Below the pieces are notes generated by a model. It was not told the origin of the DNA and searched no databases. It saw nothing but the letters and a program-made list of their open reading frames with translations. Shown piece by piece: positions 44,251 through 53,025 of a stretch of DNA of 64,000 nt. The stretch's first letter is position 1; the number at the start of each line of letters is the position of its first letter. A program made the position numbers and the translations under genes. This DNA comes from Actinoallomurus soli (GTDB taxonomy: Bacteria > Actinomycetota > Actinomycetes > Streptosporangiales > Streptosporangiaceae): the NCBI RefSeq assembly GCF_024055715.1, contig NZ_JAMXMV010000010.1, forward strand, positions 186,001-250,000, written 5' to 3'.

Positions 44251-47200
44251 CCGCGGACCTCCATTCCGGTCTCCTCCGTGATGCCGGCGCGGCGGTGGTA
44301 CTCGGCGAGCAGGCGCGGCACGGCGGGGCCGCGCGGGCGGCGGCCCGGTCTGATGTCGGCGCTGAGCGCCTTCACCTCCTGGATGTGGGCGTTCGGGTCG
44401 AGGGCGACGGCCGACAGGTCGTTGGCGGAGTCGCCGGTCGTGTAGCCGTTCGACCCCCAGTGGTACGGCAGCCCGATCTGGTGCACCGTGCGGCCGCCGA
44501 CGGTGAGGGGCGTCATCCGCTCGGTCACCAGGACGCGCGCCTCGACGACGCCGCGCGCGGTGACCAGGTGCGCCCAGCCGCCGTGCTCCAGGCTGCGTTC
44601 GGCGGCGAGCTCCGGCGACACCTCGCAGAAGAACGCGGGCTGCAGCTCCGCCAGGTACGGCGACCAGCGGGTCATGCCGCCCGCGGTGAAGTGCTCGGTG
44701 AGCCGGTAGGTCGTGACGACGTACGGGAAGACCTCCGCGCCCTTCTCGCCGGGGCCGGGGTGGAAGCGGTTCTCCGGCCGGGAGAAGACCTGCCGGACCG
44801 GGTTGCGCTGCTGCCCCTCGTACAGCGGATTGCGCACCGGCGAGTCCTGCGGCTCGTAGTGCGTGGGCAGCGGGCCGTCGGTCAGGCCGGCGGGCGCGTA
44901 CAGCCAGGCCTTGCCGTCGGCCTGCATGATGAACGGGTCGACGCCGCTGATCGCCTCGACGCCGGTCGCACCCTCGGGCGGACGGTAGGACGGCGGCCGG
45001 TCCGCGACGTAGTCGGGGATGTCGTGGCCGGTCCAGCGGCCCTGCTCGGCGTCCCACCACACGAGCGCCTTGCGCTCGCTCCACGGCTTGCCCTCGGGGT
45101 CGGCGGAGCAGCGGTTGTAGAGGATGCGCCGGTTGGCGGGCCAGGCCCAGCCCCACTCCAGGGCCATCCAGTCCTGCTCGGTGTACGGCTTGCGCCGGGC
45201 CGCCTGGTTGACGCCGTCGGCGTGGACGCCGCAGTAGATCCAGCAGCCGCAGGACGTCGACCCGTCGTCGCGGAGCTGGTCGTACCCGTCGAGCGGGCGG
45301 CCGCCGACGTGGCTGCCGCTGATCTCGGCGAGGATCGCCTCGGCGTTCGGCTCGGCGATGGTGCCCTCGGTCGGGTAGTCCCAGGCCAGGTCGAGAAGCG
45401 GCCGGTCCATGGGGTCGGCGGAGCCCGCCAGCCGCTCCTTGATGCGCCGGCCCAGGTGGTACATGAACCACAGGTCGCTGCGGGCGTCGCCGTCGGGCTC
45501 CTTGGCCGCGAAGTGCCACTGCAGCATCCGGTTCGTGTTCGTGAACGACCCGGCCTTCTCGGTGTGCGCGGCGGCGGGGAAGAAGAACACCTCGGTGGCG
45601 ATGTCCTCGGTCCGCAGCTCGCCGGTCTCGATCTCCGGGCCGTCCTTCCACCAGGTGGCCGACTCGATGAGGGAGAAGTCGCGGACGACGAGCCAGTCCA
45701 GGTTCGCCATGCCCAGGCGCTGCATCCGGCCGTTGGCCGAGCCGACCGCCGGGTTCTCCCCCAGGAGGAAGTAGCCCTTGCACGTGCCGTCGAGCTGGGC
45801 CTGCACCGTCTCGTACGTGCTGTGCGAGCCGGTCAGCCGCGGCAGGTGGCCGAAGCAGTAGTCGTTGTCGGCCGTCGCCGCCTCGCCGAAGTACGCCTTG
45901 AGCAGGCTGACGGCGTAGGCGCGCATGTTCGACCAGTAGCCCTTGTCGGTGCGGACCGCCTCGACGAAGGTGTCCAGGTCCTCGTGCTCGTGGGCGTGCG
46001 GCATGGGGATGTAGCCGGGCAGCAGGTTGTACAGGGTCGGGATGTCGCTGGAGCCCTGGATGGACGCGTGCCCGCGCAGCGCCTGGATGCCGCCGCCCGG
46101 CCGGCCCATGTTGCCGAGGAGGAGCTGCAGGATGGACGCGGCGCGGATGAACTGCGCGCCCATCGTGTGCTGCGTCCAGCCGACCGCGTAGACGAACTCG
46201 CTCGTACGGTCGCGGCCGGAGTTCTCCACCAGGGTCCGGCACACGCGCAGGAACGTCTCGCGCGGGATGCCGCAGGTCTCCTCCACCATCTCCGGGGTGT
46301 AGCGGGCGAAGTGCCGCTTGAGGATCTGGTAGACGCAGCGCGGATGCGTCAGCGTCGGGTCCCGCCGCGCCTCACCGGAGATCGCCGGGCCGCCGGAGCC
46401 GTGCGACTCCGACCGGCCGGAGGCGGCGACGCTCTGACCGTTCCCGGTGCGCTCCTCGTACAGCGAGTCGCGCTCGCCGGAGGCGGCCTGCACCTCGGTG
46501 CCCTCGTACTGCCACGTCGTGACGTCGTAGTGGCGGGTGTCCTCGTGCAGCCCGGAGAACACGCCGTCGAGGTCCTCGGTGTCCTCGAACTCCTCGCTCA
46601 CGATGGCCGCGGCGTTGGTGTACTCCAGGACGAACTCCCGGAAGTCGGCCTCGTTGCTCAGGACATAGTTGATCATCCCGCCGAGGAACGCGATGTCGCT
46701 GCCGGCGCGGATGGGCACGTGCAGGTCGGCCAGCGCGCTCGTGCGCGTGAAGCGCGGGTCCACGTGGATGACCGTCGCGCCGCGCGCCTTGGCCTCCATC
46801 ACCCACTGGAAGCCGACGGGATGGCACTCGGCGAAGTTGGAGCCCTCGATGATGATGCAGTCGGCGTTCTGCAGGTCCTGCAGGAAGGTCGTCGCCCCGC
46901 CCCGGCCGAACGTCGTGCCGAGCCCGGCCACCGTGGAGCTGTGACAGACCCGCGCCTGGTTCTCGACCTGGATGATGCCCAGCGCCGTGAACAGCTTCTT
47001 GATGAGGTAGTTCTCCTCATTGTCGAGCGTCGCGCCGCCGAGGCTGGCGATCCCGAGGGTCCGGTTGACGCGCTTGCCGTCGGCCTCCCACTCCCACGTC
47101 CGGCGCCGGGTCTCCAGGATCCGGTCGACGACCATGTCCATGGCGGTGTCCAGGTCGAGCCGCTCCCAGTCGGTGCCGTGCGGCCGCCGGTACAGGACCT

Positions 47201-47510
47201 CGTAGCGCCGGGCGTCGCCGGTGGTCAGCTGCAGCGACGCCGAGCCCTTCGGGCACAGCCGGCCCCGGCTGACCGGCGAGTCGGGGTCGCCCTCGATCTG
47301 CACGACCTTGTCGTCCTTCACGTAGACGTTCTGGGCGCAGCCGACCGCGCAGTACGGGCAGACGGACTTGACGACCTTGTCCGCGGTCTCGGTTCGCGGA
47401 CGCAGCCCCCGGGTGGTGGCGGACATCGCGGCGGCGCCGCGGCTGAGCCGGTCGCCGTCGGTGAACTGCCGGTAGACCGGCCACTCCTTGATCCAGGTGC
47501 GCACGCCCAT
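44247..47510 (-). CDS. Formate dehydrogenase alpha subunit, Cys type
   Basis: About 1087 residues, FdnG/FdoG type. The N-terminal 4Fe-4S site is V-C-P-Y-C-A-V-G-C with a later C-P-K-G, and the active site is A-R-V-C-H-S-S-T-V with Cys189 where Escherichia coli FdnG has selenocysteine. Molybdopterin (bis-MGD) segments such as G-S-N-F-A-E-C-H-P-V and the C-terminal G-L-P-Y-H-W-G follow. It oxidises formate to CO2 and feeds the quinone pool through the beta and NrfD subunits. I see no clear twin-Arg signal at the chosen start, so the enzyme may face the cytoplasm. ATG 47510 was chosen; the open frame extends 24 codons further. Confidence 0.92.
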   Translation of the reverse strand: MGVRTWIKEWPVYRQFTDGDRLSRGAAAMSATTRGLRPRTETADKVVKSVCPYCAVGCAQNVYVKDDKVVQIEGDPDSPVSRGRLCPKGSASLQLTTGDARRYEVLYRRPHGTDWERLDLDTAMDMVVDRILETRRRTWEWEADGKRVNRTLGIASLGGATLDNEENYLIKKLFTALGIIQVENQARVCHSSTVAGLGTTFGRGGATTFLQDLQNADCIIIEGSNFAECHPVGFQWVMEAKARGATVIHVDPRFTRTSALADLHVPIRAGSDIAFLGGMINYVLSNEADFREFVLEYTNAAAIVSEEFEDTEDLDGVFSGLHEDTRHYDVTTWQYEGTEVQAASGERDSLYEERTGNGQSVAASGRSESHGSGGPAISGEARRDPTLTHPRCVYQILKRHFARYTPEMVEETCGIPRETFLRVCRTLVENSGRDRTSEFVYAVGWTQHTMGAQFIRAASILQLLLGNMGRPGGGIQALRGHASIQGSSDIPTLYNLLPGYIPMPHAHEHEDLDTFVEAVRTDKGYWSNMRAYAVSLLKAYFGEAATADNDYCFGHLPRLTGSHSTYETVQAQLDGTCKGYFLLGENPAVGSANGRMQRLGMANLDWLVVRDFSLIESATWWKDGPEIETGELRTEDIATEVFFFPAAAHTEKAGSFTNTNRMLQWHFAAKEPDGDARSDLWFMYHLGRRIKERLAGSADPMDRPLLDLAWDYPTEGTIAEPNAEAILAEISGSHVGGRPLDGYDQLRDDGSTSCGCWIYCGVHADGVNQAARRKPYTEQDWMALEWGWAWPANRRILYNRCSADPEGKPWSERKALVWWDAEQGRWTGHDIPDYVADRPPSYRPPEGATGVEAISGVDPFIMQADGKAWLYAPAGLTDGPLPTHYEPQDSPVRNPLYEGQQRNPVRQVFSRPENRFHPGPGEKGAEVFPYVVTTYRLTEHFTAGGMTRWSPYLAELQPAFFCEVSPELAAERSLEHGGWAHLVTARGVVEARVLVTERMTPLTVGGRTVHQIGLPYHWGSNGYTTGDSANDLSAVALDPNAHIQEVKALSADIRPGRRPRGPAVPRLLAEYHRRAGITEETGMEVRG

Positions 47511-47736
47511 CCGCCTCTTGGCCTCCCTTTCGGTCGCCGGTCTACCCACGCCTCGCTTCCCGTGGAGACTCTCCTTACACACCGCACTGATCCCTTTACG
47601 GACTTTTGACCTGCGCTTCGATGAATCGGCCGGAACCGGGTGTCATGCCCCTCACCTGGGCGATCTCCGCATCCGGACGGCCGCTCGGGGTAGGCCCTCA
47701 GCGGAGGTACGGGTCGTCGGGACGGAGGAGAGACGG

Positions 47737-48270
47737 GTGCGGTGGGTACGCCGGGTCGACGAGCGCGTGATGAGGGCGGTGACCTCCGCCGGCTGCGCGG
47801 CACTGGACGAGGTCATGCCGCGGGCCTCGCGCGTCGCCGACCAGCTTCTCGTGTGGTGGCTGATCGCGGGCACCCTGCGGGCCGGTGGCGGCCGGCGGTC
47901 ACGGCGCGCCGCCGTGCGCGCGGCGCTGGCGATGTCCGTCGCGGGAACGCTCGCCAACGGCGTACGGATCTACGTGTTCCACCGGGAGCGGCCTCCCGAG
48001 ACGCTGAGCCGGCGGCGGCCGGGCCGGGTCCCCGACTCGCCGGGATTCCCGTCGGGTCACAGCGCGGGCGCGGCGGCCTTCGCGACGACGCTGGCGTGCG
48101 AGGCGCCGTGGCGGGTGAGCGTTCCGGTCGCGGCGCTGGCCTCGCTGGTCGCCTACTCCCGCGTCTACACCGGCGCGCACTACCCCGGGGACGTGGCTGC
48201 CGGCGCCGCCACGGGCGTCGCGGTGGCCCTGGCCGTCCACGGCCTCTTTCCCGCGGAGGAACAAAGGTGA
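47737..48270 (+). CDS. PAP2-family phosphatase
   Basis: 177 residues from GTG 47737, with GGAGGAG six bases before it; the frame is open from 47488 but that would overlap the formate dehydrogenase start. Catalytic motifs: K/R-x6-RP-like R-E-R-P-P-E, S-G-H in F-P-S-G-H-S-A-G, and S-R-V-Y-T-G-A-H-Y-P-G-D. Three to five membrane helices. Acts on lipid phosphates or undecaprenyl diphosphate outside the membrane. Overlaps the next gene. Confidence 0.88.
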   Translation: MRWVRRVDERVMRAVTSAGCAALDEVMPRASRVADQLLVWWLIAGTLRAGGGRRSRRAAVRAALAMSVAGTLANGVRIYVFHRERPPETLSRRRPGRVPDSPGFPSGHSAGAAAFATTLACEAPWRVSVPVAALASLVAYSRVYTGAHYPGDVAAGAATGVAVALAVHGLFPAEEQR

Positions 48271-48641
48271 TCGAGATGACAGAGCCAAAGATGATCGACC
48301 GGAACGGCTGGGCCGGTTTCTTCGACCAGCTGAGCGCGGACCACCAGGGGGACATCACCGCCATCGAACTGTTCGACACGGACTTCGGCGACCAGTACGA
48401 AACCGAGCGCCTGCCGTTCACCTACGCCTCGTACGACCGGAAGGACGATGTGATCGTCATCGGGGTCGGCGGCAACTCGGCGCGGTCCCCGGTCCTGCTC
48501 CGCCGCATGATCCACCGCCCCGTCGAGGTCGACGCGGCCGTGCCGGCGCCCGGACGCTCCGACATCCGGATCGTCGCCGAGGACGGAACGACGACCATGG
48601 TCCACCTGCGGCCCGGCGCCGCGCTGCCCGAACCCCGCTGA
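48267..48641 (+). CDS. DUF5335-like small protein
   Basis: 124 residues from GTG 48267, overlapping the PAP2 stop; ATG 48276 is the alternative. It shows the layout I associate with DUF5335: W-A-G-F-F-D-Q-L-S near the start, I-T-A-I-E-L-F-D, L-P-F-T-Y-A-S-Y, then D-V-I-V-I-G-V-G and a final I-R-I-V-A-E-D-G. No known function. Probably cytoplasmic. Confidence 0.72.
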   Translation: MIEMTEPKMIDRNGWAGFFDQLSADHQGDITAIELFDTDFGDQYETERLPFTYASYDRKDDVIVIGVGGNSARSPVLLRRMIHRPVEVDAAVPAPGRSDIRIVAEDGTTTMVHLRPGAALPEPR

Positions 48642-48730
48642 GCCGTCGTCCGGCGAGTGCACGGGCGGTCGGAGGCTCTTGAACGGCCGATCGCCGTGTG
48701 ATGGCCGCCCGGCGCGGTGAGAATGGGCGC

Positions 48731-50113
48731 ATGGGCAGGGTCGCGTACGGCGCCGCACTGATCGTCCTCACCGCCGCGACGGCGTGCGGCTCCGGTGGGG
48801 GGTCCCGGGCGGACAGCACCGCACCGGCGCCCGCCGGGACCGCCCCGGCGCCCGTGCGCCCGGCGGTCTCCTGGCCGACGTACCACGGCGCGAACGACCG
48901 GGCGGGGTTCGCCGCCGGGTTCCCCGCGCCGCGCACGCTCGGCGACGCGTGGACGGCGGGCCTCGACGGGGCGGTGTACGGACAGCCGATCGTCGTGGGC
49001 GGCACCGCGTACGTCGGGACGGAGAACGACACCGTCTACGCGCTGGACCTCGCGACGGGGCGGCAGGTCTGGCGGCGGCGCCTCGGCACGCCCGTGCCCC
49101 GGTCGGCGCTCCCGTGCGGCAACATCGACCCGCTCGGGATCACGGGGACCCCGGCGTACGACCCGGGCACCCGCACGGTGTTCGTCGCCGCCGAGACGAC
49201 CGGCGGGCGGCACGCCCTCGTCGGCCTGAACGCCGCGGACGGACGGGTGCGCCTCAGGCGCGACCTCGACGTCGTGCCCGGCCGGGACCGTACGTCCGAG
49301 CAGCAGCGCGGGGCCCTGGCGGTCGCCGGCGGCCGGGTGTACGTCCCGTTCGGCGGGCTCGACGGCGACTGCGGGAACTACGTCGGCTACGTCGCCGCCG
49401 CGCGCGCCGACGGCGGCGGGGACGTCGCGTCCTACGCGGTCCCGACGCGCCGGATGGGCGGCATGTGGGCGCCGTCCGGCCCGGCCGTCGGCGCGTCCGG
49501 CGACGTCTACGTGGCCGTCGGGAACGGCGCGAGCCTGGGCGGCGCGTACGACGGCAGCGATTCGGTGCTGCGGCTGTCGGCCGACCTGTCCCGCCGCCTG
49601 TCGTACTTCGCGCCGAAGAACTGGGGCTCGGAGAACAGCGCGGACCAGGACCTCGGCTCGACCGGCCCCCTCCTGCTGCCCGGCGACCGGGTGATGATCG
49701 CCGGGAAGACCGGCGACGTCTACCTCCTCGACGGCCACGATCTCGGCGGCGTCGGCGGCCAGCGCGCCTCCCTGCACGGCTGCGTCTCCTTCGGCGGCAT
49801 GGCGCGGGACGGCTCCTCGGTCTTCCTGCCCTGCGAGGAGGGCCTGCAGCGCGTGGACGTCACCGGCGGCGACGCTCTGCGCCGGGCCTGGCGGGCGCCG
49901 GGCAACGTCAAGGGCTCACCCGTGGTCGGCGGCGGCGCGGTGTGGACCCTCGACACCGACGCCGGCGTCCTGCACGCCCTGGCCGAGTCCGACGGGCGTT
50001 CGCTGGCCTCGCACCGGATCGGAGAGGTCAGCCGGTTCGCCTCGCCGACCCTCGCCGGGTCGCTGGTCCTCGTCCCCACGATGCGCGGCGTCACCGCCGT
50101 CAGCGTGCGCTGA
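48731..50113 (+). CDS. PQQ-like beta-propeller lipoprotein
   Basis: 460 residues from ATG 48731. A lipoprotein signal (A-L-I-V-L-T-A-A-T-A-C) has its lipobox Cys near residue 19, followed by a Ser/Ala/Pro linker and a propeller of W-D-like blades: D-T-V-Y-A-L-D-L-A-T-G-R-Q-V-W, D-V-Y-L-L-D-G, L-H-A-L-A-E-S-D-G. Blades of this kind bind PQQ in dehydrogenases or act as scaffolds (BamB). Only the fold is clear; the active-site Cys pair and Asp/Glu of PQQ alcohol dehydrogenases were not found. Confidence 0.82.
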   Translation: MGRVAYGAALIVLTAATACGSGGGSRADSTAPAPAGTAPAPVRPAVSWPTYHGANDRAGFAAGFPAPRTLGDAWTAGLDGAVYGQPIVVGGTAYVGTENDTVYALDLATGRQVWRRRLGTPVPRSALPCGNIDPLGITGTPAYDPGTRTVFVAAETTGGRHALVGLNAADGRVRLRRDLDVVPGRDRTSEQQRGALAVAGGRVYVPFGGLDGDCGNYVGYVAAARADGGGDVASYAVPTRRMGGMWAPSGPAVGASGDVYVAVGNGASLGGAYDGSDSVLRLSADLSRRLSYFAPKNWGSENSADQDLGSTGPLLLPGDRVMIAGKTGDVYLLDGHDLGGVGGQRASLHGCVSFGGMARDGSSVFLPCEEGLQRVDVTGGDALRRAWRAPGNVKGSPVVGGGAVWTLDTDAGVLHALAESDGRSLASHRIGEVSRFASPTLAGSLVLVPTMRGVTAVSVR

Positions 50114-50140
50114 CGGAGCCTGCGGGCGCCGGCGGCGTGG

Positions 50141-50530
50141 TCAGCCGCGGCCGGGCCCCCGGCCGAGCAGCCGCTCGATCTCCCGGCGGTCCCGCTTGGT
50201 GGGCCGTCCGGCACCGCGTTCGCGGCGCGCGATCGGGAGCAGCGCCTCGCGCGGGGGCGGCGGCGGGCTGTGGTCGGTGTAGCACTCGACGGCGACGGGC
50301 GCGCCGACGCGTTTGCGTACGACGCGGCGCACGACGACGACGCGTTCGCGCCCGGCCAGGCGCACCCGCACCTGATCTCCGGGTTTCACGGCGGCGGCGG
50401 GCTTGACGCGCTCGTCGTTGACCCGGACGTGGCCGGCCCGGCAGGCGGCCGTGGCCAGCGAGCGGGTCTTGACGAGCCGCACCGACCAGATCCACACATC
50501 GACCCGTACGGTCTCCTGATCCGCCGCCAT
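50141..50530 (-). CDS. S4-domain RNA-binding protein (Hsp15-like)
   Basis: 129 residues from ATG 50530. An S4 domain covers about 8-70 (V-D-V-W-I-W-S-V-R-L-V-K-T-R-S-L-A, C-R-A-G-H-V-R-V-N-D, V-K-P-G-D-Q-V-R-V). The tail ends with G-R-P-T-K-R-D-R-R-E-I-E. Hsp15 binds the 50S subunit carrying a stalled nascent chain. It converges with the propeller gene. Confidence 0.9.
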   Translation of the reverse strand: MAADQETVRVDVWIWSVRLVKTRSLATAACRAGHVRVNDERVKPAAAVKPGDQVRVRLAGRERVVVVRRVVRKRVGAPVAVECYTDHSPPPPPREALLPIARRERGAGRPTKRDRREIERLLGRGPGRG

Positions 50531-50630
50531 GGAAGGAACCTTAGTCCAGCCCGTGCCGTAACCGACGTTTCGGCGGCGCATGAATCGGGCAAAGTGCTTC
50601 GCTCCGCGGCAGCCGGGTACTGAAGCGATC

Positions 50631-51758
50631 ATGCGCACCGCCATCTTGGACGTCGGGTCCAATGCCGCCCATCTCAAGGTCGTCGACCTCGTCCCGGGCT
50701 GCCCCGTACGGACCGTCGTCTCCGTCAAGAAGCCGACACGGCTGGGCGGGGCGATCCCGGCCGATGGCCGGCTCGGGCGGGCGGAGGCCGACCGGGTGGT
50801 GGCGTCGGTGGCCGCGGCCGCCGACGCGGCGGCGCGGATCGGCGCCGCCGAGCTTCTCCCCTTCGTGACGTCCGCGATCCGCGACGCGCCCAACCGGGAG
50901 GAGGTCCTCGCCCGGGTCGCCGAGGAGACGGGCGTGGAGCTGGGGTTCCTGACCGGCCCCGACGAGGCGCGCCTGACCTTCCTGGCCGTGCGCGCCTGGT
51001 ACGGCTGGTCCGTCGGGCCGATCCTGCTGGCCGACATCGGCGGCGGCTCGATGGAGATCGCCACCGGGGACGGGGCCGAGGCGGACGCGGCGCTGTCGAT
51101 GCCGCTCGGCGCGGGCCGGCTCACGCGGGAGCTGCTGTCCGGCGACCCGCCGGACCGGCGGCAGCTCGAACGGCTCCGCGCCCACGTCGCGGAGCGGCTG
51201 GCCGCGTACGGCGTCGACCGGCTGACCGACGGGTCCTCCGGCCACCACGCGGTCGCGACGTCGAAGATCTTCACCCAGCTCGCCAAGCTCTGCGGGGAGC
51301 GCGGGCCGGACGGCCGCCGGGCGCTCGAGCGCCGGGCCCTGCGACGGCGGATCGCCGGCCTGGCGGCGCGGACCACCGAGGAGCGCGCGCGGCTCAAGGG
51401 GGTCTCGCGCGCCCGCGCCCGCCACATCCTGGCCGGCGCCGTCGTCGCCGACGAGATCATGGCCGCCCTGGGGGTGCGCCGCCTGGAGATCTGTCCCTGG
51501 GCACTGCGGGAGGGCATCGCGCTGCGCAGACTGTGGCGGCTGGAGGCGGAGGCCGGCCGGGCGAACGAGATCGAGCACCTCATGCGCCCGCTGCGCGCGG
51601 ACGGGATCGACGCGGACGTCGAACCGGGGAAGGACGAGGGCCCCGCCGGAACGTCGCCCGGCGGGGCCCTCGATGTGTGTACCGGTGTGCGGGTCGCCTC
51701 TCGGCGAAAGGCACAACGCGGCTCCAGCCGAACGGTAGTCCGCGAAGGCGATAGGTGA
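50631..51758 (+). CDS. Ppx/GppA exopolyphosphatase-family protein
   Basis: 375 residues from ATG 50631 at the conserved start I-L-D-V-G-S-N-A. Other motifs: T-S-A-I-R-D-A-P-N-R, G-P-D-E-A-R-L, and the ATPase-like A-D-I-G-G-G-S-M-E. The family hydrolyses polyphosphate or pppGpp. The last 40 residues are not family-like and are read through a strong hairpin (51635-51672), so the original stop may have been lost and the tail be new. Confidence 0.9.
   Translation: MRTAILDVGSNAAHLKVVDLVPGCPVRTVVSVKKPTRLGGAIPADGRLGRAEADRVVASVAAAADAAARIGAAELLPFVTSAIRDAPNREEVLARVAEETGVELGFLTGPDEARLTFLAVRAWYGWSVGPILLADIGGGSMEIATGDGAEADAALSMPLGAGRLTRELLSGDPPDRRQLERLRAHVAERLAAYGVDRLTDGSSGHHAVATSKIFTQLAKLCGERGPDGRRALERRALRRRIAGLAARTTEERARLKGVSRARARHILAGAVVADEIMAALGVRRLEICPWALREGIALRRLWRLEAEAGRANEIEHLMRPLRADGIDADVEPGKDEGPAGTSPGGALDVCTGVRVASRRKAQRGSSRTVVREGDR
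51635..51672 (+). terminator. Terminator-like hairpin inside the 3' end of the Ppx gene
   Basis: CGAGGGCCCCGCC (51635-51647) and GGCGGGGCCCTCG (51660-51672) form a perfect 13-bp stem with a 12-nt loop, about 85 bases before the annotated stop codon. Confidence 0.7.
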
Positions 51759-51880
51759 GGCCCGGGGACACCAGGCACACCGGCCACGTGAGATGTAACA
51801 GGACCCGGTGAGCCGTTGTTCCCACCTGCGCCACCGAAATTCGCGGCATCCGGGTCGGCACGTGACGCGGCGATCATTGC

Positions 51881-52972
51881 ATGAAGCAGCAATCTTCGGG
51901 CAAAGCGCTCTTCATGGGTGATCTGCCATCGTTGGTGTTGCTCGTCCTGTTCCTGCTCAGTGCCGGAGTCATCTGGTACGCCGGGATACGGCTGTCCGAC
52001 ACGACCGACGTCCTGTCCGAACGCCTGCACCTGGGCAGCGCGCTCGGCGGCCTGATCCTCCTGGCGGTCGCGACCAACCTGCCGGAGGCGGCGATCACCG
52101 TGAGCGCCGCGCTGTCCCACCACCTCGACGTCGCGGTCGGCAACATCCTCGGCGGCATCGCGGCGCAGACCGTCGTCCTGGTCGTCCTGGACGTCGCCGA
52201 CGCCGGCGCGCCGCTGACGTACGTCGCGGCGAGCCTCAGCCTCGTCCTGGAAGGCGCGCTCGTGGTCGCGGTGCTGGCGGTGGTCGTCATGGGCACCCAG
52301 CTGCCCGGCGACCTCCACTTCGCCCGGCTCGACCCCGCCTCCGTCCTGATCGCCGTCGTCTGGGTGGCCGGTCTGCTGCTGCTCAGGCGGGCCGGCCGGG
52401 GCCTGCCGTGGCACGAGGGCGGTGACGCCCCCGACACCCAGCCCGAGCGGAAGGGCCACTCGAAGACGAAGAAGGAGGCGCAGGCCACCTCCTCGGGGAT
52501 CGGAACCCGGCACGCCGCGCTGATCTTCGGCCTCGCCGCGATCGCCACCCTGGTCGCGGGCGTGGTCATCGAGCGCAGCGGCGAGGAGTTCTTCGGCCGG
52601 CTGGGCATGAGCGGCGTCGCCTTCGGCGCCACCGTGCTCGCGGCCGCCACCTCGCTCCCGGAGATCAGCACCGGGCTGACCTCCGTCCGGATGGGCGACC
52701 ACCAGCTGGCGATCAGCGACATCTTCGGCGGGAACGCCTTCCTGCCGGTGCTGTTCCTCGTCGCGTCGCTGATCTCCGGCCGGCCGGTGCTGCCCGACGC
52801 GCACCGGTCGGACATCTACCTCACCGCGCTCGGCTCCCTGCTCACGCTGGTCTACATGGCGGGGCTGATCTTCCGGCCCCGGCGCGACCGGCTCCGCATG
52901 GGCGTGGACAGCCGTACGGTGCTCGCGCTGTACGCCCTGGGCGTCGCCGGCCTGCTGGCCATCGGCGGCTGA
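51881..52972 (+). CDS. Sodium/calcium exchanger family (CaCA) transporter
   Basis: 363 residues, two inverted halves of membrane helices. Each half has the alpha-repeat with its acidic residue: A-V-A-T-N-L-P-E-A-A then G-N-I-L-G-G in the first; A-A-A-T-S-L-P-E-I-S then S-D-I-F-G-G-N in the second. A cytoplasmic loop of about 40 Lys/Glu-rich residues divides them. CaCA proteins exchange Na+ or H+ for Ca2+; the specific ions are not clear from sequence. Confidence 0.87.
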   Translation: MKQQSSGKALFMGDLPSLVLLVLFLLSAGVIWYAGIRLSDTTDVLSERLHLGSALGGLILLAVATNLPEAAITVSAALSHHLDVAVGNILGGIAAQTVVLVVLDVADAGAPLTYVAASLSLVLEGALVVAVLAVVVMGTQLPGDLHFARLDPASVLIAVVWVAGLLLLRRAGRGLPWHEGGDAPDTQPERKGHSKTKKEAQATSSGIGTRHAALIFGLAAIATLVAGVVIERSGEEFFGRLGMSGVAFGATVLAAATSLPEISTGLTSVRMGDHQLAISDIFGGNAFLPVLFLVASLISGRPVLPDAHRSDIYLTALGSLLTLVYMAGLIFRPRRDRLRMGVDSRTVLALYALGVAGLLAIGG

Positions 52973-53025
52973 ACCGGGTGGCCGTGCCGCGTTCTCCCAG
53001 GTCGTTCCGGGGTAGCCCTGCCCGC

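Noticed and set aside
46944-46946. Selenocysteine codon in formate dehydrogenase
   Set aside because: The codon is TGT (Cys), and the frame has no internal TGA.
44295-47609. 1104-codon plus-strand open frame opposite formate dehydrogenase
   Set aside because: Produced by codon bias of the real minus-strand gene; it has no recognisable motif.
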